A DNA stretch of 39,845 nt, taken from positions 1-39,845 of IMG/VR virus record IMGVR_UViG_3300004463_000277. One strand, 5' to 3'. Position 1 is the stretch's first letter. Each line of letters begins with the position of its first letter. This DNA comes from a virus. The position numbers and the translations under genes are program-made. Below are positions 30,370-36,147 of the stretch, one piece after another. The notes beneath the pieces are model-generated. The model did not search any database, was not told where the DNA came from, and saw nothing but the letters and a program-made list of their open reading frames with translations.

Positions 30370-30398
30370 TTGACACATACTCTAGTTTGTGGCCCAAT
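30370..30398 (+). promoter_or_regulatory. Putative leaderless promoter
   Basis: TTGACA (30370-30375), 17 nt, CCCAAT (30393-30398; only the last three bases match the -10 consensus), then six bases to ATG 30405. The -35 is perfect, and the geometry equals that at 16626 and 32207. No SD is present. Confidence 0.45.
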
Positions 30399-30404
30399 CT
30401 AGAT

Positions 30405-30674
30405 ATGACGCCACGCGCTCTAACAGCTTCGAGAATGTTTCGGGCGGCGGTTATTTCCGCTATCGACCGAATGAGTAAAGACCCAGCCACGATGGCCGCT
30501 ATCGATGAATTGGCAGAGCCGTTTGCCCATGGAGTGGAAGGAATGCTTGAGTACATGTGGAAATATCCTGAAGCGTCAAACTGGGGGAGCCTGTTAGGGA
30601 TCGAATACTCTCGCCGCAAACAAGCGGCAGTTGCCATTGTTACGGGGCGTCAGTGGGAGGAGTGGCTCCAGTGA
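30405..30674 (+). CDS. Small hypothetical protein, probably leaderless
   Basis: ATG 30405 has no SD and lies six bases after the putative -10. The 89-residue product is MTPRALTASRMFRAAVISAI, DELAEPFAHGVEGMLEYMWK, and ends RKQAAVAIVTGRQWEEWLQ. It is a helical soluble protein without a known family. Having its own promoter suggests expression apart from the early operon, perhaps in lysogeny. Confidence 0.5.
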   Translation: MTPRALTASRMFRAAVISAIDRMSKDPATMAAIDELAEPFAHGVEGMLEYMWKYPEASNWGSLLGIEYSRRKQAAVAIVTGRQWEEWLQ

Positions 30675-30690
30675 TGGAGCCTCCAAACCA

Positions 30691-30816
30691 ATGACTATTG
30701 AGATTCCAGTATGGCTCATGTGGACCGTGGGGCTACTTGGTGGATCGATACTGATCCTTTTGGCTGTCATTGGGCTAGTGATGGTTGTCGGTATGAGTCG
30801 CAGCCAATGGTGGTAG
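30691..30816 (+). CDS. 41-residue single-span membrane protein
   Basis: ATG 30691 gives MTIEIPVWLMWTVGLLGGSI and LILLAVIGLVMVVGMSRSQW, a single transmembrane helix with a short tail. It follows the leaderless gene by 16 nt and could share its promoter. Possibly an exclusion or envelope-acting peptide; unproven. Confidence 0.5.
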   Translation: MTIEIPVWLMWTVGLLGGSILILLAVIGLVMVVGMSRSQWW

Positions 30817-30819
30817 TGA

Positions 30820-31047
30820 ATGCCTAAGAAGAAGCCATCCAAGCATGCAGGCGGTCGCCCGAGGGGCGTCGAGATGCCCTGCGGCTGGGGCTGCGGGAAG
30901 AAGTTGACGGCTCGAGAGATGCGGGAGCACTTCACCACTTGCCCGAAGCGGCCAGCCGCATCCTCCGCGCTCTCAGACTCCGTGAAGCAACGGCGGGGCA
31001 GGAGTGGGCCAACAAAAGAAAATCTTGCAACGGGTGAGCATCTATGA
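30820..31047 (+). CDS. Small zinc-finger protein with cassette tail
   Basis: ATG 30820, 75 residues: basic head KKKPSKHAGGRPRG, a C-x3-C-x13-H-x4-C finger (MPCGWGCGKKLTAREMREHF, TTC), then the cassette ALSDSVKQRRGRSGPTKEN (30964-31020). The finger resembles small DNA- or RNA-binding C2HC domains. It overlaps the next gene at ATGA. Confidence 0.55.
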   Translation: MPKKKPSKHAGGRPRGVEMPCGWGCGKKLTAREMREHFTTCPKRPAASSALSDSVKQRRGRSGPTKENLATGEHL

Positions 31048-31991
31048 GCTTGACTGATACAGAAATCGCTGAGATAAAGGCGCTCTTCACGGATGAGCGA
31101 GTGGATATTCAGGGACGGGTGCGATCGGCGGGGTTGAAACTCATCGAATCGCTGAAGGAGGCGCGAGCTGGGAACGAGCGCTTGCGAAAAGACGATAACA
31201 AGCCGTTGGCCGGATTTCCAAGACGCAATCAGGTGCAGTTAATGAGCGCTGGCGAACTTGCTATACGGCAAGCCATTGCGGTGATTGAGGCAATGGGTTG
31301 CGATACGCGCCTCACGGATGCAGTGGCGTTGCTTGGAAAGGCGCAAGACCGCGTGGCGGATTTCGTTGATGGAATAAATCCAGAAACGACGGTGTTTCCC
31401 GCCGCGCTATCGGAATCTCCCAGCGAAGGCGGCAGTAGTGGACCAAACAAAGAGACTCGCGAGCCAGCGAACTCGATTGATTGGGCACAGCAACGCGGGC
31501 ATGTAAATCTTGAGATTTCAGAACTACGCGCCTGGGGTGATGATTGGGAAAGGCGCTGCATTCTTGCGATTGAATTGCGGGATAGCGAGCGAGCGCGGCA
31601 TAAGTTGTCAGAAATGGCCCTCCGGCGCGAGAGGGATGCGTGGAAACAAAAGGCTGAAGAACTGGAGTTCGTATTGGATGGTGTGGACGTATCTAACAGC
31701 CCACAAGCTTCTCAGAAGTTGCCCGATCCTCTCGCAACCGCCAATGCTGGCACGAGCGCGGGGGATGTGTACGTATGGCCAGCGTTCACACTCACAGGCG
31801 AAGGCCGTGGCGTAGCACACACGGATACCCAGTTGGTTGAGCTTGTGCGGAAAGCTCTAAGATTGTCACCAATTGGTGAAGTTCTGGTCACGGAAAGCGC
31901 CGCGCTATCGAATACCTCGACGGTAGAAGCAGGACCAGCCAACCAAAAAGAATTTGGCTCTCCGCATCCAATCGACAGCGGGGAAGGATAG
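31044..31991 (+). CDS. Mosaic 315-residue protein with three internal cassettes
   Basis: ATG 31044. Helical segments alternate with cassettes: helix 1-45; NKPLAGF cassette (about 52-58, DNA 31197-31213); helical AIRQAIAVIEAMGCDTRLTD; AALSESPSEGGSSGPNKE (about 121-138); coiled ERRCILAIELRDSERARHKL and WKQKAEELEFVLDG; a beta-type segment DVYVWPAFTLTGEG; and AALSNTSTVEAGPANQKE near the C-terminus. Elsewhere these cassettes lie at ends of small genes, so this looks like several small ORFs fused by them. The frame stays open after TAG 31989-31991 for 51 codons. Confidence 0.55.
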   Translation: MSLTDTEIAEIKALFTDERVDIQGRVRSAGLKLIESLKEARAGNERLRKDDNKPLAGFPRRNQVQLMSAGELAIRQAIAVIEAMGCDTRLTDAVALLGKAQDRVADFVDGINPETTVFPAALSESPSEGGSSGPNKETREPANSIDWAQQRGHVNLEISELRAWGDDWERRCILAIELRDSERARHKLSEMALRRERDAWKQKAEELEFVLDGVDVSNSPQASQKLPDPLATANAGTSAGDVYVWPAFTLTGEGRGVAHTDTQLVELVRKALRLSPIGEVLVTESAALSNTSTVEAGPANQKEFGSPHPIDSGEG

Positions 31992-32147
31992 GCATTTATT
32001 GTCTGGGCTGGAATCGTAGTCATATCTTGCGCAGTGGAGTTTGCGCTGGAGTGTACCTGGAATGGCTTACGGAATCCTATCGAGTGGGTATGCGCTGTGT
32101 GTCGTGAGCCGCGCCGCACCAACAAATCAGGGAGCCAGAAGCCGTGA
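31992..32147 (+). other. Open frame after an amber stop; possible small membrane ORF
   Basis: Directly after TAG 31989-31991 the same frame runs to TGA 32145-32147 and reads AFIVWAGIVVISCAVEFALE, a hydrophobic helix, then WVCAVCREPRRTNKSGSQKP. No ATG, GTG or TTG opens the hydrophobic part; ATT 31998 behind ggggaagg, or amber read-through, would be needed. Alternatively it is a decayed gene that lost its start. It also contains accaacaaa of the GPxNKE cassette. Confidence 0.3.
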
Positions 32148-32196
32148 GACACACCCGGCGTTGAAAACACAGCAATTATAATTTTCCAGCCTGATA

Positions 32197-32239
32197 TAAT
32201 CAAGTCTTGACATAATCAAGCGCTTCTGACATAATCAAG
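32197..32239 (+). promoter_or_regulatory. Leaderless promoter with three TAATCAAG repeats
   Basis: TTGACA (32207-32212), 17 nt, CATAAT (32230-32235), six nt, ATG 32242. The same -35, spacer length and -10 hexamer occur at 16626. TAATCAAG appears at 32197-32204, 32213-32220 and 32232-32239, so the repeats overlap both promoter elements. The surrounding 80 bp are AT-rich. They may be regulator sites, or origin iterons. Confidence 0.7.
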
Positions 32240-32241
32240 TT

Positions 32242-32508
32242 ATGAGATACCACATTGATGGTTCCACCATAAACGTCGAGCTGACTTGCACCCTCGTGTA
32301 TGGCGTCGGCGCTGAAAGTCGAGATGACGCGGCACGCCAGGCTGCGCTGCTTAAATGCGATATCGAGCGCATCGGCGCGGAGCATGACAGGAGGGAAACA
32401 CCGCCAACGCTCGCAGAGGTGAAGTCCCTGCAAATAATGAAAGAGGAGATGTGGCTGCTCGAAGATATTGCCGCTGGCAACCGCGAGCCGGAAGATGAAG
32501 CTTCATAA
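32242..32508 (+). CDS. Small protein from a leaderless promoter
   Basis: ATG 32242 lacks an SD and coincides with the expected start of transcription. The 88-residue product is MRYHIDGSTINVELTCTLVY, then a helical part with DDAARQAALLKCDIERIGAE and a long acidic helix (LAEVKSLQIMKEEMWLLEDI). It looks like a small alpha/beta protein. No family recognised. The promoter repeats suggest tight control. Confidence 0.6.
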   Translation: MRYHIDGSTINVELTCTLVYGVGAESRDDAARQAALLKCDIERIGAEHDRRETPPTLAEVKSLQIMKEEMWLLEDIAAGNREPEDEAS

Positions 32509-32623
32509 GAAGCAGTGGGGCGGAAAGCGTAAGGGTGCCGGGCGGCCGCTCTCGAAACAGCCTCGCTGTAAATGCGGCGCGATGACCGCCAAGCGAGCCA
32601 ACGCACGATTCCACAAGTGCTAG
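32495..32623 (+). CDS. 42-residue Cys-rich phage protein
   Basis: ATG 32495 overlaps the end of the previous gene by 14 bases. MKLHKKQWGGKRKGAGRPLS then PRCKCGAMTAKRANARFHKC is a basic head plus a C-x-C...H-x-C site. Proteins with 'C.CG.MT..RA..R.H.C' are widespread small phage/bacterial proteins of unknown role, so this short ORF is well supported. Confidence 0.65.
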   Translation: MKLHKKQWGGKRKGAGRPLSKQPRCKCGAMTAKRANARFHKC

Positions 32624-32652
32624 TTGCTTATCGAGAAGGCGCTGAAGCCGTG
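32624..32652 (+). pseudogene. Remnant of a gene end (LIEKALKP-stop)
   Basis: The 21 bases tatcgagaaggcgctgaagcc (32629-32649) are identical to 33667-33687, where they encode the end IEKALKP of an intact gene. Here CTT ATC GAG ... CCG TGA encodes LIEKALKP-stop without a gene in front. It is best read as the leftover 3' end of a deleted relative. Confidence 0.55.
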
Positions 32653-32763
32653 AGCGAGATTCTTTTAGGCTGGTCCATCCTACAGCGATGGGGTACTGAG
32701 ATTCGAGAGCGCGGAGGGTGCAGATGGAGCCAGTTTACAGTGAATGTGTGCTGTGCCAGATGA
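32650..32763 (+). CDS. Possible 37-residue ORF
   Basis: GTG 32650 overlaps the TGA of the gene remnant. The product MSEILLGWSILQRWGTEIRE then RGGCRWSQFTVNVCCAR has no recognised relative and overlaps the next ORF in another frame. Weak. Confidence 0.25.
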   Translation: MSEILLGWSILQRWGTEIRERGGCRWSQFTVNVCCAR

Positions 32764-32897
32764 CGTGTTGGCGCAGGCTTTGCCGCCGATGTCGAGATAG
32801 GCATGATGTGATCGTGTGGCTTGTGCAGCGAATCGCCGCGCTGACCGCCAGCATCCCCTGTGCAGAGAGCGGTGGACCAACAAAAAAGGAAAGCTAA
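32724..32897 (+). CDS. 57-residue Cys-rich ORF ending in a cassette
   Basis: ATG 32724 (ggagggtgcag upstream) gives MEPVYSECVLCQMTCWRRLC and RRCRDRHDVIVWLVQ, with C-x2-C-x3-C and C-x2-C, likely zinc-binding. The C-terminal IAALTASIPCAESGGPTKKE is a degenerate copy of the ALS...GPxNKE cassette (32834-32890). The next ATG follows the TAA directly. Confidence 0.45.
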   Translation: MEPVYSECVLCQMTCWRRLCRRCRDRHDVIVWLVQRIAALTASIPCAESGGPTKKES

Positions 32898-33356
32898 ATG
32901 AGTGTTGACTTAACTCCGGTGTACGGATGTCGTGGCTGTGAAACGACGGGCGGGCGAATGTCCTGTGCGGTTCATGGACCAAACGGAGTGGCCTTACTGC
33001 GCTCCGAAACTGCTGAACTCACTACGCTCCGCGCCCAACTCACCGCCGAGCGGGAGCGGGCAGACCGATCCAAGGATCTGCTTGATGAGCTCGCACGAGT
33101 ATTGCTCGGTAAGCATCCGACTGACAGGTTCACCTACGAGCCTGATGCGCTAGTGCCTGCTGCTTGCGACGCCAAGCTCGATGCGGAGAGGCTGGATTGG
33201 CTGGCTGCGAATGTTGAGAACGTGTACGCGTTCAGAAACGTTAAGGATGAACGAGTCTACGTGACATATTGCTCGCACGAGATTGGTGATATCAGAAATA
33301 CAAACTTTCGCGCCGCCATCGACGCAGCACGCGAGAAGGGAGAGCAGAAGGGATGA
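32898..33356 (+). CDS. Phage hypothetical protein (RLDWL ... RAAIDAARE type)
   Basis: ATG 32898 behind aaaaaggaaagcta gives 152 residues. A Cys motif (YGCRGCETTGGRMSC), a coiled coil (ELTTLRAQLTAERERADRSK) and the C-terminal pattern DAERLDWLAANVENVYAF ... FRAAIDAAREKGE occur. The last pattern is common in phage accessory proteins. It overlaps the next gene by four bases. Confidence 0.6.
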   Translation: MSVDLTPVYGCRGCETTGGRMSCAVHGPNGVALLRSETAELTTLRAQLTAERERADRSKDLLDELARVLLGKHPTDRFTYEPDALVPAACDAKLDAERLDWLAANVENVYAFRNVKDERVYVTYCSHEIGDIRNTNFRAAIDAAREKGEQKG

Positions 33357-33691
33357 GCGACGCCATCGAATTACTATTGCAATCTTCGGATGACGACTGG
33401 AACGCCCATTCTCAGCATGCATTGGCGAGATTGACAGCTAAGACGAAACGCCAACGCGAGCGCATCGCTTCCCTTGAGGCAGCGCTGGAGGAGGCGAAGC
33501 GGGCCCTAGAGAAGGCGAGTATAAAACTCGGCGCAATCGAACGCGCTTGGGATGCTCGGCAAACCTACGGACAGGGCACGGCGGCATTCTTGAGTGTCGA
33601 TTGTTCGTTTGACTCAATACGTGAGTCGGTCGAAGGCAAGCGCATCATCGATGCCGCTCTCGCCACTATCGAGAAGGCGCTGAAGCCCTAG
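33353..33691 (+). CDS. Coiled-coil hypothetical protein
   Basis: ATG 33353, 112 residues. Residues about 27-62 form a strong coiled coil (LTAKTKRQRERIASLEAALE, EAKRALEKASIKL). The C-terminal FDSIRESVEGKRIIDAALAT then IEKALKP-stop shares 21 bases with the remnant at 32629. The TAG is followed by a further open frame that covers a degenerate KPLDRA cassette. Confidence 0.55.
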   Translation: MSDAIELLLQSSDDDWNAHSQHALARLTAKTKRQRERIASLEAALEEAKRALEKASIKLGAIERAWDARQTYGQGTAAFLSVDCSFDSIRESVEGKRIIDAALATIEKALKP

Positions 33692-33838
33692 CCGTTGGTC
33701 CGCAACTCGGCGTCCGTCGAAGTCATTGAAAGCGCGGTAATCATAGTACCCCCTCCGTTCTGGCTGCTGCCGCTTGCCGGGGAGTCCAAAACAAAACGGT
33801 AGCGATTTGTTTGGCGCATTGCTAACGTTCAAAGAGCA
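33692..33838 (+). repeat. Intergenic cassette copy and AAACAAA palindrome
   Basis: No start-bearing gene is seen here. A degenerate full-length KPLDRA cassette runs from ccgttgg (33691) to ccgcttgccgg (33770-33780). It is followed by AAACAAA (33789-33795), a 10-base spacer and TTTGTTT (33806-33812), a perfect palindrome. The lysozyme-like gene begins 26 bases further on, so this may be its control region. Confidence 0.6.
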
Positions 33839-34198
33839 ATGAGCCTAGTGGAATCAATGGCGCAGGCAATCGCCACGATGGAGGGGTTTTACAGGCCCAA
33901 TTCCGTCTCGCAGCGCCAAAACAACCCCGGCAATCTGCGTTCCTGGGGCCGCCATCCAATTGTAGGCGGCTATGTGGCCTTTCCTACTCCTAAGGTTGGA
34001 TGGAGCGCCCTGAAGGTCCAAATCGAGAAGAACATCCAGCGTGGCTTGACGATGGACGAATTCTTTGCCGGGAAGGCCGGGGTGTATGCCGGATATGCTC
34101 CCGGAGCGGATCAGAACGACCCCAAGGGGTACGCGGCATTTGTCGCAAAGCAGTGTAAAGTCCCCGCGTTAGATGTCCCATTGAGTAGGTTTTTATGA
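33839..34198 (+). CDS. Lysozyme-like muramidase (putative endolysin)
   Basis: ATG 33839. The 119-residue product has QAIATMEGFYRPNSVSQRQN then NPGNLRSWG, GGYVAFPTPKVGWSALKVQI and FFAGKAGVYAGYAPGADQND with GYAAFVAKQ. This is the pattern of a compact lysozyme/transglycosylase-like family found in phages, where the E in MEGF and the NNPGNLR loop belong to the active site region. No signal peptide, so a holin would be needed. It opens the lysis region and is preceded by a palindrome. Confidence 0.7.
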   Translation: MSLVESMAQAIATMEGFYRPNSVSQRQNNPGNLRSWGRHPIVGGYVAFPTPKVGWSALKVQIEKNIQRGLTMDEFFAGKAGVYAGYAPGADQNDPKGYAAFVAKQCKVPALDVPLSRFL

Positions 34199-34208
34199 GG
34201 AGTTTCTA

Positions 34209-34538
34209 ATGTTTAACTGGTTCGAGGACGCCAAGATACTCGGCTGGAACGGGTTTCGCATGGTCGAGTACCCGACCGCTGAAAAGATGTTCGCAACCGA
34301 GGAATCCGCGGCGAAGGTGGCCCAGATTCTCGGGCTCAAGTATTTCGAGGCCCCTGCTGGCCAATTCGGGGCCTACACGCGCCCGCTGTACATGGTGAAC
34401 CGGACAGGTGACCCGATGTCGGCGGCATCGCCTGCGGGGCTCCTGGCTAAATCCATGACCATGTACGGCAGCGATCCGAACTCGCTCGGGTATCGGCTGG
34501 CGCAGCGCGACATCGCCATAATGGAGGGCACGATCTGA
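34209..34538 (+). CDS. Hypothetical protein in the lysis region
   Basis: ATG 34209 follows gaggagtttcta. The 109-residue product (MFNWFEDAKILGWNGFRMVE, EESAAKVAQILGLKYFEAPA, GAYTRPLYMVNR) is a soluble alpha/beta protein. Its stop is overlapped by a CTG start. Not recognised. Confidence 0.55.
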   Translation: MFNWFEDAKILGWNGFRMVEYPTAEKMFATEESAAKVAQILGLKYFEAPAGQFGAYTRPLYMVNRTGDPMSAASPAGLLAKSMTMYGSDPNSLGYRLAQRDIAIMEGTI

Positions 34539-34714
34539 CCGAGGCTGCAATCATCGCGCTCGCCGAAATGGGCCGCGAAATCGCGGTCACCGTGCGTGTT
34601 GCGATCGAGAATCAGGACCCGGAACTGCGCAAGCGGTTTCTCGAAGCCACTCAGCCGCTTCACGAGTTGACCGTTCGGCTGAACGCTGCCATTGGAAAGG
34701 CTTTCGGAGGCTAG
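34535..34714 (+). CDS. Small helical protein with a likely CTG start
   Basis: No ATG, GTG or TTG opens the front of this frame. CTG 34535 overlaps the previous TGA and has GGAGGG five bases upstream, the best SD in the region. It gives 59 residues: MTEAAIIALAEMGREIAVTV, then helix KRFLEATQPLHELTVRLNAA. The alternative is the internal ATG 34571, which lacks a close SD. Confidence 0.5.
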   Translation: MTEAAIIALAEMGREIAVTVRVAIENQDPELRKRFLEATQPLHELTVRLNAAIGKAFGG

Positions 34715-35131
34715 ATGCTCACCGGGGCCGCCATCGCGCAATGCAGGGCCAATATCGAGGCCGTATTGCGCTCTTACGGGTTGCCGCGGGTTGATGTAAT
34801 TCAGGAATCCTGCGACGTTGACAGGTTCAAAGCGTTCGTCCCCCCGACCTTTGAGCCCGCCCTGATGGATTCGCGGGCATTTTCCTGCTGGAACCAGGTG
34901 AAGCATCACGGCGCGACCGCTCTCCGCGGCTGGCGCGAAGAGGTTCCCCGCGAATCGCTGCAAATCATCGAGCACGCGGATGGTCGATGGGAATTTGACA
35001 TCGACCGGATCAATCCCGGCCGGCGCGATGTGGTTTCGTTCATTGGCCATGCAATCGAGTGCTTGCGGCCCGGGAAAACCGACCCGTTCAAAGTGCGGGA
35101 CGGGCTCAGAAAGAGGGGGATAACGGTTTGA
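34715..35131 (+). CDS. Hypothetical protein in the lysis region
   Basis: ATG 34715 directly follows TAG, with ggaggctag as SD. The 138-residue product (CRANIEAVLRSYGLPRVDVI, CWNQVKHHGATALRGWREEV, FDIDRINPGRRDVVSFIGHA) is soluble, with a His/Cys content that could hold a metal. Not recognised. Its TGA overlaps a TTG start. Confidence 0.55.
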   Translation: MLTGAAIAQCRANIEAVLRSYGLPRVDVIQESCDVDRFKAFVPPTFEPALMDSRAFSCWNQVKHHGATALRGWREEVPRESLQIIEHADGRWEFDIDRINPGRRDVVSFIGHAIECLRPGKTDPFKVRDGLRKRGITV

Positions 35132-35418
35132 GGTCATTCAGAGCTACGCTCTGGTATTCGCTGGCGTTTATTCTGTGGCTCTCGTCAATTACTTCGCTGC
35201 TCGCGCAGTTGAATGCCGAGATCGAGTATGAGCGGCGCTTCACGAGCCTGGAGACGACGGCGGTCACGATCGCGCGGGATATTGCGGAGTTGAAGCACGA
35301 ACTCCGAGAGCTCAAATCGTTAAAGGATTGGGAATGGGCAAAATCAGGCGCACTTGGCTTGCTTGTCGCCGCAGAGGGGAGCAGGGCCTATCGGCGGCGG
35401 AAGGGGCTGGTGGAATGA
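35128..35418 (+). CDS. Membrane-anchored coiled-coil protein (possible spanin/lysis accessory)
   Basis: TTG 35128 overlaps the upstream TGA and follows agaggggg. The 96-residue product has one N-terminal membrane segment (LWYSLAFILWLSSITSLLAQ, about 8-27), then a coiled coil (TIARDIAELKHELRELKSLK) and a basic end. One membrane helix plus periplasmic coiled coil is the plan of inner-membrane spanins (Rz). There is no embedded Rz1-like lipoprotein visible, so the assignment is tentative. Confidence 0.45.
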   Translation: MRSFRATLWYSLAFILWLSSITSLLAQLNAEIEYERRFTSLETTAVTIARDIAELKHELRELKSLKDWEWAKSGALGLLVAAEGSRAYRRRKGLVE

Positions 35419-35537
35419 CCGTGTGGCTCGGGCTGGTGGCGCTGCTGTTCGTGGTGTTCGCGGCGGGCCTGATTGCGGGCGGCTGGCTTGCGTGGAAATT
35501 TGGGACGCCGGAAGATTGGTTCCCGATGCAATGGTGA
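35415..35537 (+). CDS. 40-residue single-span membrane protein (holin-like)
   Basis: ATG 35415 overlaps the previous TGA. MTVWLGLVALLFVVFAAGLI then AGGWLAWKFG is one transmembrane helix with a short acidic/aromatic tail (TPEDWFPMQW). Size and place fit a small pinholin or holin partner, but that is inference from context. Confidence 0.5.
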   Translation: MTVWLGLVALLFVVFAAGLIAGGWLAWKFGTPEDWFPMQW

Positions 35538-35546
35538 GGGGGTAGC

Positions 35547-35720
35547 ATGGAACACAGCCCATTCTGGGAAGCCTTTCAATACGTCGGTGGCTGGTGGCTC
35601 TTCTCGGCTGCAATCAGCACTATGCCTAAGCCTGAGCCCTTAGAGCGCTGGTACGGCTGGTTGTATGGCTTCTTGCAACTTGCGGCGGCGAACTTCGACA
35701 AGATGCGAGGAAAGAAATGA
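35547..35720 (+). CDS. 57-residue aromatic membrane-associated protein (holin candidate)
   Basis: ATG 35547 behind gagggggtagc. The product MEHSPFWEAFQYVGGWWLFS then AAISTMPKPEPLERWYGWLY and FLQLAAANFDKMRGKK has a Trp-rich amphipathic/hydrophobic start, a Pro-rich turn and a second amphipathic helix. Such short proteins next to phage lysozymes are frequent and often assigned to lysis. It overlaps the next ATG. Confidence 0.5.
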   Translation: MEHSPFWEAFQYVGGWWLFSAAISTMPKPEPLERWYGWLYGFLQLAAANFDKMRGKK

Positions 35721-36049
35721 GACTCCTGAGGATTCTGGCATTTGCGGGCGTGCTGGTGCTGCTTTCGGCGGCACGCGGGCAATCCCCAGGCGTCATTACG
35801 GAAAGCACCGTAACCACCAAGACAATTCGCGCCACGGCCGGAAACCTGGTCTGCGCGATCGGCAATCAGCAGGCTCCCAAGATTCAGGTGGACTGCACGG
35901 ACACAACCGCCCCGGCCCGCAAGTTTACGGTTGTCATGGAAGGGTCGAGCGGGCTCTGGACCAACGGCGCAGACACAATCTCATGGTCGCTCAACGTAAC
36001 TTCATGGTCTGTAACGGCAAACGGGGTAACGAAGAGCGGAAATTTTTAG
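35717..36049 (+). CDS. Small exported protein with signal peptide
   Basis: ATG 35717 overlaps the previous TGA (ATGA). MRLLRILAFAGVLVLLSAAR then GQSP is a Sec signal with likely cleavage after A19-R-G21 before Q22. The 110-residue precursor has a beta-rich mature part (TIRATAGNLVCAIGNQQ, KFTVVMEGSSGLWTNG) with two Cys able to form a disulfide (NLVC, QVDC). It might act in the periplasm at lysis, in exclusion, or as a surface protein; not recognised. Confidence 0.6.
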   Translation: MRLLRILAFAGVLVLLSAARGQSPGVITESTVTTKTIRATAGNLVCAIGNQQAPKIQVDCTDTTAPARKFTVVMEGSSGLWTNGADTISWSLNVTSWSVTANGVTKSGNF

Positions 36050-36060
36050 GTTCGCAGGCT

Positions 36061-36147
36061 GTGACGATTGAGGATTTCAAGTTGCTGGACCCGTACAGTT
36101 GGCCGTACAAAGTGCAGGACTGGAAAGGGAACGCGCTGAGCAAATGA
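36061..36147 (+). CDS. 28-residue ORF
   Basis: GTG 36061 to TGA 36147, overlapping the next ATG at 36144. MTIEDFKLLDPYSWPYKVQD then WKGNALSK. Translational coupling to the next gene is its main support. Confidence 0.35.
   Translation: MTIEDFKLLDPYSWPYKVQDWKGNALSK

Noticed and set aside
22909-32890. CRISPR array
   Set aside because: The repeats are few, coding, unequal in length and irregularly spaced; no spacers of uniform size.
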